From assembly GCA_021799405.1 (NCBI GenBank), contig JAJZAL010000032.1, positions 1 through 30,639 on the forward strand: 30,639 nt of DNA, read 5' to 3'. This DNA comes from Acidobacteriota bacterium (GTDB taxonomy: Bacteria > Acidobacteriota > Terriglobia > Terriglobales > Acidobacteriaceae). Positions 16,001 through 22,970 of the stretch are shown one piece after another (position 1 is the first letter of the stretch; every line of letters begins with the position of its first letter). The position numbers and the translations under genes were made by a program. Under the pieces are notes generated by a model. It did no database searches. It was not told where the DNA came from and saw only the letters and a list, made by a program, of their open reading frames with translations.

Positions 16001-17812
16001 TTCATCGAGCTCGCCCACGCGTACGGGCTTGTCGTCTGTACCCGCAAGGAAGACGCCATAGAGGCCGCGATCAGGAATGGTACCGGCATTGAGAACGGCA
16101 AGACTTTTTGCACTTTCCCGCGGAGTGAGGACATTATCGATACGGTCCCATGTAATGCGGGGGCGCAGTTCAGAGAATTCGTCTGACGGATAGCGCCCGG
16201 AGAGCAGATCGAGAACGCCCTCAAAAGCGTTGCGCGAAAGCCGGGCAAAGGGTGCGGCGCGGCGAACGAGAGCGAACAGCTCTTCCACCATGATTTGCGG
16301 TTCTGCCGGAGGTTTGCCCTTTTCACGCGGCTCCACGACGGCAGGAGGGTGCGCCACAATCGCAACAATTTGCTGCGCCAGAACATCCAGCGGATTGCGC
16401 AGGTAGCGCGTCGCCTCAACCAGCCTTTCGTGCATGGCGCGCGTCACCGCTGCGCAGGCAACCAGGTCGGCGCGATACTTGGGAAAGATGATGCCGTCGC
16501 TGGGTACGCCCACGTGGTGGCCCGCACGTCCGATGCGCTGCATGCCACTGGCAACCGATGGCGGCGCCTCTATCTGAATCACCAGATCGATCGCGCCCAT
16601 GTCGATGCCGAGTTCCAGCGACGAGGTTGCGACCAGTGCGCGAATCTTGCCTGCCTTGAGAGACTCCTCAATTTCCGCGCGCTGCACTGCGGCGAGTGAG
16701 CCATGATGCGCGCGGGCCAGCGGCTCTCCAGCAAGCTCATTGATCGCTCCCGCGAGCCGTTCGGCAAGCCGCCGGCTGTTGACAAAGAGCAGCGTCGATT
16801 GGCGCTCGCGGATGATCTCCACCAGCCGTGGATGGATAGCGCTCCAGATCGAGGTTCGCCTGGGGCCATCTGCAACCGGACTGAGAGACGCCTCTTCCAA
16901 CTGGCCAAGCCTGGCCATGTCCTCCACCGGCACTTCTACTCGCAGATTGAGTTGCTTGGGCTCGTGCGCCTGCACGATGGTGACGGGGCGAAATGTGTGC
17001 GGAGGCTCATCGTTCCTGATCCATTCGGAGGCTGCCTGCGGCACGCCCACAGCCGCCGTCGACGAAGACTGGTCACTGTTTTCTGGATCTGAAGGCGACT
17101 CAGCTCCGGCCAGAAAGTGCGCCACTTCTTCGAGCGGACGCTGCGTGGCAGAGAGCCCGATACGCTGCAGCGGCTTTCGGGCGATTGCCTGTAATCGTTC
17201 CAGGCTGAGTGCAAGGTGCGCACCGCGTTTGGTGGGAACGAGTGCGTGAATCTCGTCGATGATGACAGTCTCGATGGTGCGCAGCGCAGCTGCCGCCTCA
17301 GAAGTGAGCAGAAGGTAGAGCGACTCCGGCGTGGTGATGAGAATATCGGTGGGCATCCGGCGAAAGCGGCTCCGCTCACGCTGTGGAGTGTCGCCGGTAC
17401 GCACACTGATCTCCGGCCGGTGAACGGGCACGCCACGACGCGCAGCCAGGTCGGCAATCCCTGCCAGCGGAGTGCGCAGGTTGCGTTCGACATCGACGGC
17501 CAGCGATTTGAGCGGGCTGATGTAGAGGATCCGACAACCACGCTCCTCGGGAGCATCATGCAGCATCAGACGGTCAAGGCACCAGAGGAACGCCGTCAGC
17601 GTCTTCCCGGTCCCGGTCGGTGCAAAGATCAGAGTATTCTCGCCACGCGCAATCGCAGGCCAGCCCATGCTTTGCGGCGCCGTCGGGCGGTCGAAGGCGC
17701 CGCGAAACCACGCTGCCGTGACCGGATGAAAAACTTCGAGCACGCGTGAGGCCTCGTCTTTGGCCGGAATGGATCTGGTCCTCGCAGTTCGGGTTTTGCG
17801 GGTTTCTGCCAC
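13073..17812 (-). CDS. lhr: Long-form ATP-dependent helicase Lhr
   Basis: Superfamily 2 3'-5' DNA helicase linked to DNA repair. The 1579-residue product matches the long form (E. coli Lhr is about 1540). Motifs in order: Walker A APTGTGKT (64-71), DEIH (186-189), SAT (221-223), LLFVNSRRLAERL (341-353), TSSLELGIDMG (396-406) and QRIGRAGH (425-432). The winged-helix and Lhr-specific core domain follow, then a long C-terminal half of winged-helix repeats with scattered Arg-rich patches. A low-complexity Ser/Asp/Glu insert (about 235-272) separates the two RecA-like halves. The start is GTG 17812; GGAG lies about 14 nt upstream, so the start is less sure than the identity. No frameshift is seen. 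It converges on the MoxR/VWA pair. Confidence 0.95.
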   Translation of the reverse strand: MAETRKTRTARTRSIPAKDEASRVLEVFHPVTAAWFRGAFDRPTAPQSMGWPAIARGENTLIFAPTGTGKTLTAFLWCLDRLMLHDAPEERGCRILYISPLKSLAVDVERNLRTPLAGIADLAARRGVPVHRPEISVRTGDTPQRERSRFRRMPTDILITTPESLYLLLTSEAAAALRTIETVIIDEIHALVPTKRGAHLALSLERLQAIARKPLQRIGLSATQRPLEEVAHFLAGAESPSDPENSDQSSSTAAVGVPQAASEWIRNDEPPHTFRPVTIVQAHEPKQLNLRVEVPVEDMARLGQLEEASLSPVADGPRRTSIWSAIHPRLVEIIRERQSTLLFVNSRRLAERLAGAINELAGEPLARAHHGSLAAVQRAEIEESLKAGKIRALVATSSLELGIDMGAIDLVIQIEAPPSVASGMQRIGRAGHHVGVPSDGIIFPKYRADLVACAAVTRAMHERLVEATRYLRNPLDVLAQQIVAIVAHPPAVVEPREKGKPPAEPQIMVEELFALVRRAAPFARLSRNAFEGVLDLLSGRYPSDEFSELRPRITWDRIDNVLTPRESAKSLAVLNAGTIPDRGLYGVFLAGTDDKPVRVGELDEEMVFESRTGETFILGASTWRIDEILPDRVLVSPAPGEPGKMPFWHGDSSGRPLEFGRRIGALVRELREMPSNAAVSRLVREHDLDAQAAENLLRFLADQENVTVTVPDDRNIVIERIRDELGDWRVCVLTPFGSSIHMPWAMAVAGRIRAAGGPDVEAMWADDGFVLRFPDTDQAPNTDLLLLNPSEAVELVLHQLGSTSLFAAKFREAAGRALLLPRRSAKGRAPLWQQRKRAYDLLSVASRYPAFPLLLEAYRECMRDVFDMPAFLDVLHSIQEQQVRVHVVDTRTPSPFAASLLFSYVANYIYDGDAPLAERRAQALSIDQDQLRELLGDADLRELLDADAIAEVEEQIQLLHDTQRVRTADGMHDLLLRLGDLSRKDLARRLVSKELMRSLDRLIRARRVLQVKIAGEQRWIAAEDAARYRDALGIALPKGLAATLLAPVEQPVLELVRRFARTHGPFTLSEVTRRFELDAHSAEDALHALVLDGRILEGAFRPGGVHREWCDAEVLRLIRRKSLAKLRKEVEPVEQQMLARFMTHWHGLLQPRRGLDALLDTVELLQGAPLPASLLESAILTARLAKYSPGDLDTLIAAGEVAWCGIEPLGEHDGRIALYLADRMPALLPPRFSRIEPLAPREQQILHTLARGGAMFFTQLHDSAGGGFPGETLDALWNLVWQGLVTNDALHALRAYVARPSTSRSAKRQHNAPAFRSRRTTPPAAQGRWTLTPIADRPTAAQQTEWSHASAHQLLQRYGVLTREAVAQENLPGGFSAIYDVLKALEESGRIRRGYFVAGLGATQFALPAAVDLLRSLRNNPEPDKPELVSMAATDPANLYGSILRWPQSSIDGEGALEAAQRPLARVAGATVSLRNGQLIAYLRRNNPNLQVFFPADEPDRSNTARDLAVFLAARVQEELHHEEARRHGGLVISSVNGEPIHLHWFARFLADAGFSLSPQGFHMRRSPAAASSAWDLLE

Positions 17813-18001
17813 CAGTCTGAGGATAGCTCCGGCGCGGTGCGGCGGTTTGTGATGGCGCAGCCGTGACGTGCCGTCGCACCGGGCTAGATCTATTGCCGGC
17901 TCGATCCGTGCAGTGACATTCGTGGATACGGTCTTGGAAATTGCACTCCTGCTGACAGGGACGATTGCGGTTCAGCGCGGGACGGGGTAGCCTCAGTGAC
18001 G

Positions 18002-18415
18002 ATGGCTCCTGCGAATGACGCACTTCCGCGGCTGCGCGAGCTGGCTGAAGAGGCCGCGACGCATGCCTATGCCCCCTACTCGAAGTTTTCAGTGGGCGCG
18101 GCGCTGCTCTGGGACGATGGCGTGACCGTGACCGGATGCAACGTCGAAAATCTCTCTTTTGGCCTGACCAGCTGCGCGGAACGGAATGCGGTCTTCCGCA
18201 GAATCAGCGAACGGGGCGCCGGCGCAAAAATAGTCGCGATTGCGGTAACAAATCCGGCGGGCGAGATGTGCGCGCCCTGCGGCGCGTGCCGCCAGGTGCT
18301 GCACGAATTTGCCGCGCCCGATGCAGCTATTACCTACCGCATCCCCGGCGGGTGGGCCACTCGGCCTTTTGCCGAGTTGCTGCCGGACGCCTTCGTCATG
18401 GAGCGCAGGAACTGA
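18002..18415 (+). CDS. cdd: Cytidine deaminase
   Basis: Zinc enzyme that converts (deoxy)cytidine to (deoxy)uridine. Numbered from the in-frame GTG at 17996, the zinc and catalytic residues are in CAERNAV (Cys60, Glu62) and PCGACRQV (Cys95, Cys98), with the substrate-binding segment YSKFSVGAAL and GCNVENLSFG before them. Length (137-139 residues) fits the homotetrameric type. I give ATG 18002; GTG 17996, 8 nt after a GGGG, is equally possible. It opens the nucleoside-salvage operon, with the phosphorylase gene starting 12 nt after its stop. It diverges from lhr across about 190 nt. Confidence 0.95.
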   Translation: MAPANDALPRLRELAEEAATHAYAPYSKFSVGAALLWDDGVTVTGCNVENLSFGLTSCAERNAVFRRISERGAGAKIVAIAVTNPAGEMCAPCGACRQVLHEFAAPDAAITYRIPGGWATRPFAELLPDAFVMERRN

Positions 18416-18427
18416 CTGGAGCGACGG

Positions 18428-19780
18428 ATGCACGCGGTTGACCTGATTCGAAAAAAGCGCGACGGCCAGGAACTCACCGCCGAGGAAATTCGCTGGCTGG
18501 TCGAGGGCGCGGCGCGTCAGAGGATTCCCGAGGAACAGTTGGCCGCTTGGCTCATGGCCGCGTGGCTGCGCGGGCTCTCGCTGGCGGAATTGGATGCGCT
18601 GACCATGGCAATGCGCGATTCCGGCGAGGTGCTGGACCATGTGCCGCTCGGGCGCTTCACCGTGGACAAACACTCGACTGGTGGAGTGGGAGACAAGACT
18701 TCGTTTCTGGTGGCGCCGATTGTCGCGGCCGCCGGGCTGGCGGACCCGATGATCAGCGGCCGTGCGCTGGGGCACACGGGAGGGACGCTGGATAAGCTGG
18801 AGTCGATCCCCGGTTACCGCACGCAGCTTTCCGCTGAAGAAATGCAGCGAGTGCTGAAGCGGTGCGGCTGTTCCATCGTGGGGCAGACGGCGGGCCTGGT
18901 TCCGGCCGACCGCGTGCTCTATGCGCTCCGTGACCGCACGGCTACGGTCGAAAGTCCGTATCTGATCTGCGCCTCCATCACGAGCAAGAAACTGGCGGCC
19001 GGCTTGCACGCACTGGTGCTGGACGTGAAGACAGGCTCGGGCGCATTCTTGCGCGACGAAAAAGACGCGCAGTTTCTCGCTGCACTGATGGTGGCGACCG
19101 GTGAAAGCGCGGGAACGCGCACGGCTGCCGTGATGACCGACATGAGCCAGCCACTGGGGCGGTATGCCGGCAACTGGGTGGAGATTCAGGAGGCCGTCGA
19201 ATTGCTGCGTGGCGAGCGGCCCGCGCTCAGCGAGGATCTGCGCCATGTATCGCTCACCCTGGCCGGGTGGATGATCCACCTCGGCGGCAAGGCGGCTTCG
19301 CCCGAGGAGGGCTGTGCGCTCGCCGAGATGAAACTCGTCGATGGATCGGCGCTGGCTGCATTTCGCTGCATGGTTGAGGCGCAGGGCGGCGATTTGCGGG
19401 CATTGGATAATCCGGGAGCCTTTCACCGGCCTCGGATACGCAAAACGATCGAGGCCCAGCGGAGCGGGTTCTTCGCTGCTATCGACTGCACGCAGGCAGG
19501 CTGGGCCGTACAGCGGCTGGGGGCCGGGCGCGAGCGCGCCGGCGAACTGGTGGAAGCGCATGCCGGCTTGGAAATGCACGTCAAACTGGGCATGCCGGTC
19601 GTTGCGGGGCAGCCTCTCTATACGCTCTTTTCGCAAAAAGAGGAACGGCTGGCCGAACCGGAACAGTTGCTGGACAAGGCGGTCGTGATTGCCGACGAGC
19701 CGGTCGTGCCGCCGGCGCTGGTAGGGCAAATCATAACCAGCAAGAATAAAAAGCTGTTTCTCGAGCGTGCGGACCAATAA
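18428..19780 (+). CDS. deoA: Thymidine / pyrimidine-nucleoside phosphorylase
   Basis: Phosphorolyses pyrimidine (deoxy)nucleosides to base and (deoxy)ribose-1-phosphate. The 450-residue protein has the family layout: helical alpha domain at the N-terminus, phosphate-binding loop DKHSTGGVGDKTS (80-92), the signature SGRALGHTGGTLDKLE (110-125), and the alpha/beta domain running to a C-terminal beta-hammerhead-like region (about 345-440). Whether it is thymidine-specific (DeoA) or broad (Pdp) cannot be decided by eye; the symbol is provisional. GGAG at 18418-18421 precedes ATG 18428. It is the second gene of the salvage operon, after cdd, whose product (deoxy)uridine is its substrate. Confidence 0.93.
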   Translation: MHAVDLIRKKRDGQELTAEEIRWLVEGAARQRIPEEQLAAWLMAAWLRGLSLAELDALTMAMRDSGEVLDHVPLGRFTVDKHSTGGVGDKTSFLVAPIVAAAGLADPMISGRALGHTGGTLDKLESIPGYRTQLSAEEMQRVLKRCGCSIVGQTAGLVPADRVLYALRDRTATVESPYLICASITSKKLAAGLHALVLDVKTGSGAFLRDEKDAQFLAALMVATGESAGTRTAAVMTDMSQPLGRYAGNWVEIQEAVELLRGERPALSEDLRHVSLTLAGWMIHLGGKAASPEEGCALAEMKLVDGSALAAFRCMVEAQGGDLRALDNPGAFHRPRIRKTIEAQRSGFFAAIDCTQAGWAVQRLGAGRERAGELVEAHAGLEMHVKLGMPVVAGQPLYTLFSQKEERLAEPEQLLDKAVVIADEPVVPPALVGQIITSKNKKLFLERADQ

Positions 19781-19820
19781 GATAGGGTTTTCCCTTTAGT
19801 TACGATTGCAGGAGAGCAAT

Positions 19821-21059
19821 TTGGGTCGATTCACCGGCGTCCTTGGTCTGCTTACGATGCTGTTGCTGGCATGGTTGTTTTCGACGAATCGCAAGGCGAT
19901 TCGCTGGAGAACTGTAGCCTGGGGCCTGGGGCTGCAAATCCTCTTTGCCTTCCTCGTACTGCGAGTGAATGCGGGCCGCGAGGTGCTGGCCGACGCCGGA
20001 GCCGGCGCCAACAAGCTGCTGGATTACGCCTTTGACGGATCGGCCTTTGTCTTTGGCGAACTGGGCAAGAAGCACTCGTCGATGGGTTCGTTCTTTGCCT
20101 TCCAGGTGCTGCCCGCAATCATCTTCATCTCGGCCTTCTTTGCCGTTCTTTACTACTTCGGGATCATGCAGCTCATCATCCGCGTGTTTGCGCGGGTGAT
20201 GCAGTGGACGATGAAGATTTCCGGAGCGGAAAGCCTGAATGTCGCGGCCAGCGTTTTTATGGGCCAGACCGAAGCTCCGCTCACCATTCGGCCCTTTTTG
20301 CCGGATGCGACCCAGTCGGAGCTGATGACGATCATGACCAGCGGCATGGCGCATGTTTCCGGCGGCATCATGGCGGCTTACATCGCCTACGGCATCTCGG
20401 CCAAGCATCTTTTGGAGGCGGTCGTCATGACCGCGCCGGGCACAATTCTGATTGCCAAGATGCTGGTTCCCGAGACGGCTACGCCGACCACCGCCGGTAT
20501 GGTTCACATCCCCAAGGAGCAGGAGCACAAGGAAGAAAACCTGCTCGGGGCGATTGCGCGAGGCACCATCGACGGCGGCAGGCTGGCCTTGAATGTCGGC
20601 ATCATGCTCATTTCGTTCATCGCGCTCATTTCGCTCCTGAACGGCATGATGGGCGGGGTTCACAACCTGCTGGCGGGCTGGCATATTCCTTTCCCGACGA
20701 GCCTGAATGAGATTCTAGGATTTTTCTTCGCCCCCATTGCGTGGCTGATCGGCATTCCCTGGAAGGATGCCCATGTTGTCGGCAACCTGCTGGGAACGCG
20801 GATGGTCATCAATGAACTCGTGGCCTATTCTTATCTGGGTGCACAGAAGGCAATGATTTCGCCACGGTCGTTCACCATTGCCACCTTTGCGTTGTGCGGA
20901 TTCGCCAATCTGAGTTCGATTGGCATCCAGATCGGCGGCATCGGGGCGCTGGCGCCGAACCGGCGCAACGATCTGGCCAAACTGGGGCTGCGGGCGATGC
21001 TGGCCGGAACCATGGCCAACCTGATGTCCGCATCGATTGTGAGTGTTTTCCTGAGGTAA
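19821..21059 (+). CDS. nupC: Concentrative nucleoside transporter, NupC/CNT family
   Basis: Ion-coupled nucleoside importer in the inner membrane. The 412-residue protein is highly hydrophobic with about 10 membrane segments and has CNT landmarks: the region SAFFAVLYYFGIMQLIIRVF, the substrate-site segment GQTEAPLTIRPFL, TSGMAHVSGGIMAAYIAYG, and the C-terminal FALCGFANLSSIGIQIGGIG. I place the start at TTG 19821, because AGGAGA (19810-19815) is 5 nt before it; the in-frame TTG at 19806 would overlap that site. It supplies nucleosides to the flanking phosphorylases and lies 40 nt after deoA and 5 nt before punA. Confidence 0.94.
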   Translation: MGRFTGVLGLLTMLLLAWLFSTNRKAIRWRTVAWGLGLQILFAFLVLRVNAGREVLADAGAGANKLLDYAFDGSAFVFGELGKKHSSMGSFFAFQVLPAIIFISAFFAVLYYFGIMQLIIRVFARVMQWTMKISGAESLNVAASVFMGQTEAPLTIRPFLPDATQSELMTIMTSGMAHVSGGIMAAYIAYGISAKHLLEAVVMTAPGTILIAKMLVPETATPTTAGMVHIPKEQEHKEENLLGAIARGTIDGGRLALNVGIMLISFIALISLLNGMMGGVHNLLAGWHIPFPTSLNEILGFFFAPIAWLIGIPWKDAHVVGNLLGTRMVINELVAYSYLGAQKAMISPRSFTIATFALCGFANLSSIGIQIGGIGALAPNRRNDLAKLGLRAMLAGTMANLMSASIVSVFLR

Positions 21060-21064
21060 GAAAC

Positions 21065-21907
21065 ATGGGCATTGGCGCATTTTCTGAGTCGGTGGAAGCT
21101 GCCGCGTATGTGCGCGGAAGGACCAAGCTGCGGCCGCGTGTCGCGGTGGTGCTGGGATCGGGCCTGGGTGGCTTCGGCTATGCGCTCGACGAACTGAAGC
21201 ATCTTCGCTTTTCCGAGGTCCCGCATTTTCCGGTGTCCACGGTCTATGGGCACGGAGGGCAGCTGGCAATCGGCAGGGTGAACGGCACGCCGGTGGCGGT
21301 GATGCAGGGGCGCGTGCATGCCTATGAAGGATTCAAGGCCGCGCAAGTGGTATTTCCGCTGCGGATGCTGCGGCAACTGGGCGTCGAAAAAGTGATCCTG
21401 ACTAATGCCGCGGGCGGCATTCGCGAGGGGTTGCAGCAGGGCGACTTTGTGCTCATCCGGGACCATATCAACATGACCGGGATGAATCCGCTGGTGGGGC
21501 AGAACGATGAGCGCTTCGGGCCGCGGTTCATCGACATGAGCGAGGCCTATTCGCCGCGGCTGCGGGCGCTGGCACAAGAGGTGGCAAAGTCGCAGGGATT
21601 TGCGATGAAGGAAGGCATTTACATGAGCGTGCTGGGGCCGAGTTTTGAGACCCCTGCAGAGATTCGCGCCTTCCGAATGCTGGGGGCCGATCTGGTCGGC
21701 ATGTCCACGGTGATGGAGACGATTGCCGCGCGCCATATCGGGATGGAAGTGCTCGGGATCTCCTGCGTGACCAATCTTGCCGCGGGGCTGCAGGCAGAGC
21801 CGCTGAGCCATGAGGAGGTTCTGGAGACCGGCGCACGGGTGGAAGAAAGGCTCCAGGGTCTGCTGAAAGCCCTGGTCCCCCGCGTGGCAGAAGGCTGCTC
21901 GGAGTGA
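21065..21907 (+). CDS. punA: Purine-nucleoside phosphorylase, PNP type I (PunA-like)
   Basis: Phosphorolyses purine (deoxy)nucleosides. The 280-residue product is the size of the trimeric class and shows the phosphate site LGSGLGG (29-35), the YGHGGQLAIG and GRVHAYEGF segments, ILTNAAGGI, the DHIN motif, and the substrate-binding part MSTVMETIAA and GISCVTNLAAG. ATG 21065 has GAGGTAAG just upstream, formed partly by the end of nupC, 5 nt away. An earlier in-frame codon at 20894 lies inside nupC and is not used. Its stop overlaps the udk start by 4 nt. Confidence 0.95.
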   Translation: MGIGAFSESVEAAAYVRGRTKLRPRVAVVLGSGLGGFGYALDELKHLRFSEVPHFPVSTVYGHGGQLAIGRVNGTPVAVMQGRVHAYEGFKAAQVVFPLRMLRQLGVEKVILTNAAGGIREGLQQGDFVLIRDHINMTGMNPLVGQNDERFGPRFIDMSEAYSPRLRALAQEVAKSQGFAMKEGIYMSVLGPSFETPAEIRAFRMLGADLVGMSTVMETIAARHIGMEVLGISCVTNLAAGLQAEPLSHEEVLETGARVEERLQGLLKALVPRVAEGCSE

Positions 21908-22551
21908 AGCGTGCGCTGGTGATCGGGGTCGGCGGCTGTTCCGGCTCCGGCAAGACGACGCTGGCCCGCGAACTGGCCCGCGAACTGAACGGCATCCACT
22001 TCCAGATGGACCATTACTACCGCGACCTGGGCCACTTGAGCTACGAGGAGCGGCGCGTCCAGAACTTTGACGATCCGAGCCTGATTGAGTCAGATCTGCT
22101 CGTGGATCAGTTGCGGCAGCTTGCCAGCGGCAAGCCCATCGAGCAGCCTCGCTACGACTTTGCGACGCATACCCGACGGCCGGGCGTCTTTGAGCGGATA
22201 GAGCCTTCGGCGTGCGTGGTGGTGGACGGGATTTTCGCGCTGCATTTTCCGGGTCTGCGGGAGCTTTACGACCTGAGCGTCTATGTCGAGGCTCCGGACG
22301 AGGTCTGCTATGCGAGGCGGATGGCGCGCGACGTGCGCGAGCGCGGCCGGACGGAGGCCTCGGTGGCCCAGCATTACGCGGCCACGGTGCGTCCGATGGC
22401 CGAGAAGTACGTTCGACCGTCCGGTCAGTTTGCGATGCTCACGGTGCGGGGGACGGAGTCGCTGGACTGGTCGGTCGAGGCGGTGCTGGGCGCGCTTCGG
22501 CAGCGTGAAGGGCACGGCGATGGCCACCCGGTTTCGCCACAGCACATTTAA
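21904..22551 (+). CDS. udk: Uridine kinase
   Basis: Phosphorylates uridine and cytidine to the monophosphate. The 215-residue product has the P-loop GGCSGSGKTT (10-19), the MDHYYRDL motif with the catalytic-type Asp (35), NFDDPSLIESDLL, PIEQPRYDFATHTR and the VVVDGIFAL Walker-B-like strand, followed by RRMARDVRERGRT in the lid. The start is GTG 21904, overlapping the punA stop (GTGA), so the two are translationally coupled. It is the last gene of the salvage operon and reverses the flux by rebuilding nucleotides from imported or deaminated nucleosides. Structured spacer follows. Confidence 0.95.
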   Translation: MKRALVIGVGGCSGSGKTTLARELARELNGIHFQMDHYYRDLGHLSYEERRVQNFDDPSLIESDLLVDQLRQLASGKPIEQPRYDFATHTRRPGVFERIEPSACVVVDGIFALHFPGLRELYDLSVYVEAPDEVCYARRMARDVRERGRTEASVAQHYAATVRPMAEKYVRPSGQFAMLTVRGTESLDWSVEAVLGALRQREGHGDGHPVSPQHI

Positions 22552-22562
22552 AAAGCTTTGGA

Positions 22563-22694
22563 GCCCCCTCGTTTTTGTGGGTATGTGATTGATTCTAAAA
22601 AATCGACTACTGAAGAAATTCTGTCGCCCCCGGCACATTTTGTGGGGAAGTGGTTGATTTCAATTGATTTACTGGATGACTAGTCTTGTAAGTC
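22563..22694. repeat. Two degenerate tandem units of about 63-65 nt
   Basis: Unit 1 begins GCCCCC at 22563 and unit 2 begins GCCCCC at 22626. Both continue with TTTTGTGGG (22573-22581; 22638-22646) and a (A)xGTGxTTGATT stretch, then diverge. Within each unit the C-run can pair with the following GGG(G), and in unit 2 CACA-TTT-TGTG reinforces this hairpin. Confidence 0.5.
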
Positions 22695-22708
22695 GTTTAG
22701 AATCAATC
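22587..22708. repeat. Exact 13-bp inverted repeat
   Basis: GATTGATTCTAAA (22587-22599) is exactly mirrored by TTTAGAATCAATC (22696-22708), 96 nt apart. In RNA this would close a long stem enclosing the second repeat unit. Its role is not known. Confidence 0.6.
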
Positions 22709-22746
22709 GCTGGTTAGCGGGAATACCTCGTCCGCAGACACCTCTC

Positions 22747-22777
22747 AAAAAAAAAGCGGCCTAAGCGGCCGCTTTTT
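22747..22777. terminator. Bidirectional Rho-independent terminator
   Basis: GCGGCC (22756-22761) pairs with GGCCGC (22767-22772) around TAAGC; the stem is flanked by A9 on the left and T5 on the right, which pair in part. It can end the plus-strand salvage operon and, with a nine-T tail, the minus-strand GH31 transcript. Confidence 0.85.
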
Positions 22778-22846
22778 GGGGTGTCTCTAAGTTCAAGATA
22801 GCAATTTCAGCCCTAATTCCCGGCGGGACTGGCCGTCGAGGCGTTC

Positions 22847-22866
22847 GCGTGCTTCGCACGCCTTTT
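22847..22866 (+). terminator. Short hairpin with T-tract
   Basis: GCGTGC (22847-22852), loop TTC, GCACGC (22856-22861), then CTTTT. It could be a secondary terminator for transcripts passing 22777 on the plus strand; the T-tract is short. Confidence 0.4.
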
Positions 22867-22970
22867 CCCTACCCTTACTTTCAGGATACCAATCCGAGGG
22901 TTAATTGCCGGCGAAATGGGTGTTCAGCGTGCTGGCTACGGTCATCCTGTGGTGGATGCCAGGGTTGCGG

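Larger units (their letters stand above)
22552..22970. other. Convergent udk / GH31 spacer with repeats and hairpins
   Basis: This 419-nt stretch holds no convincing gene. Its first 200 nt are AT-richer than the surroundings and contain two degenerate repeat units and a 13-bp inverted repeat. A bidirectional terminator (22747-22777) and a smaller hairpin (22847-22866) follow. A plus-strand frame from 22905 begins with a hydrophobic run but continues only as antisense of the GH31 gene, so I do not call it. Confidence 0.6.

Noticed and set aside
18089..19777. A 562-codon minus-strand frame opposite cdd and deoA
   Set aside because: Antisense of two certain genes, no recognisable domain, composition typical of a GC-rich shadow frame.
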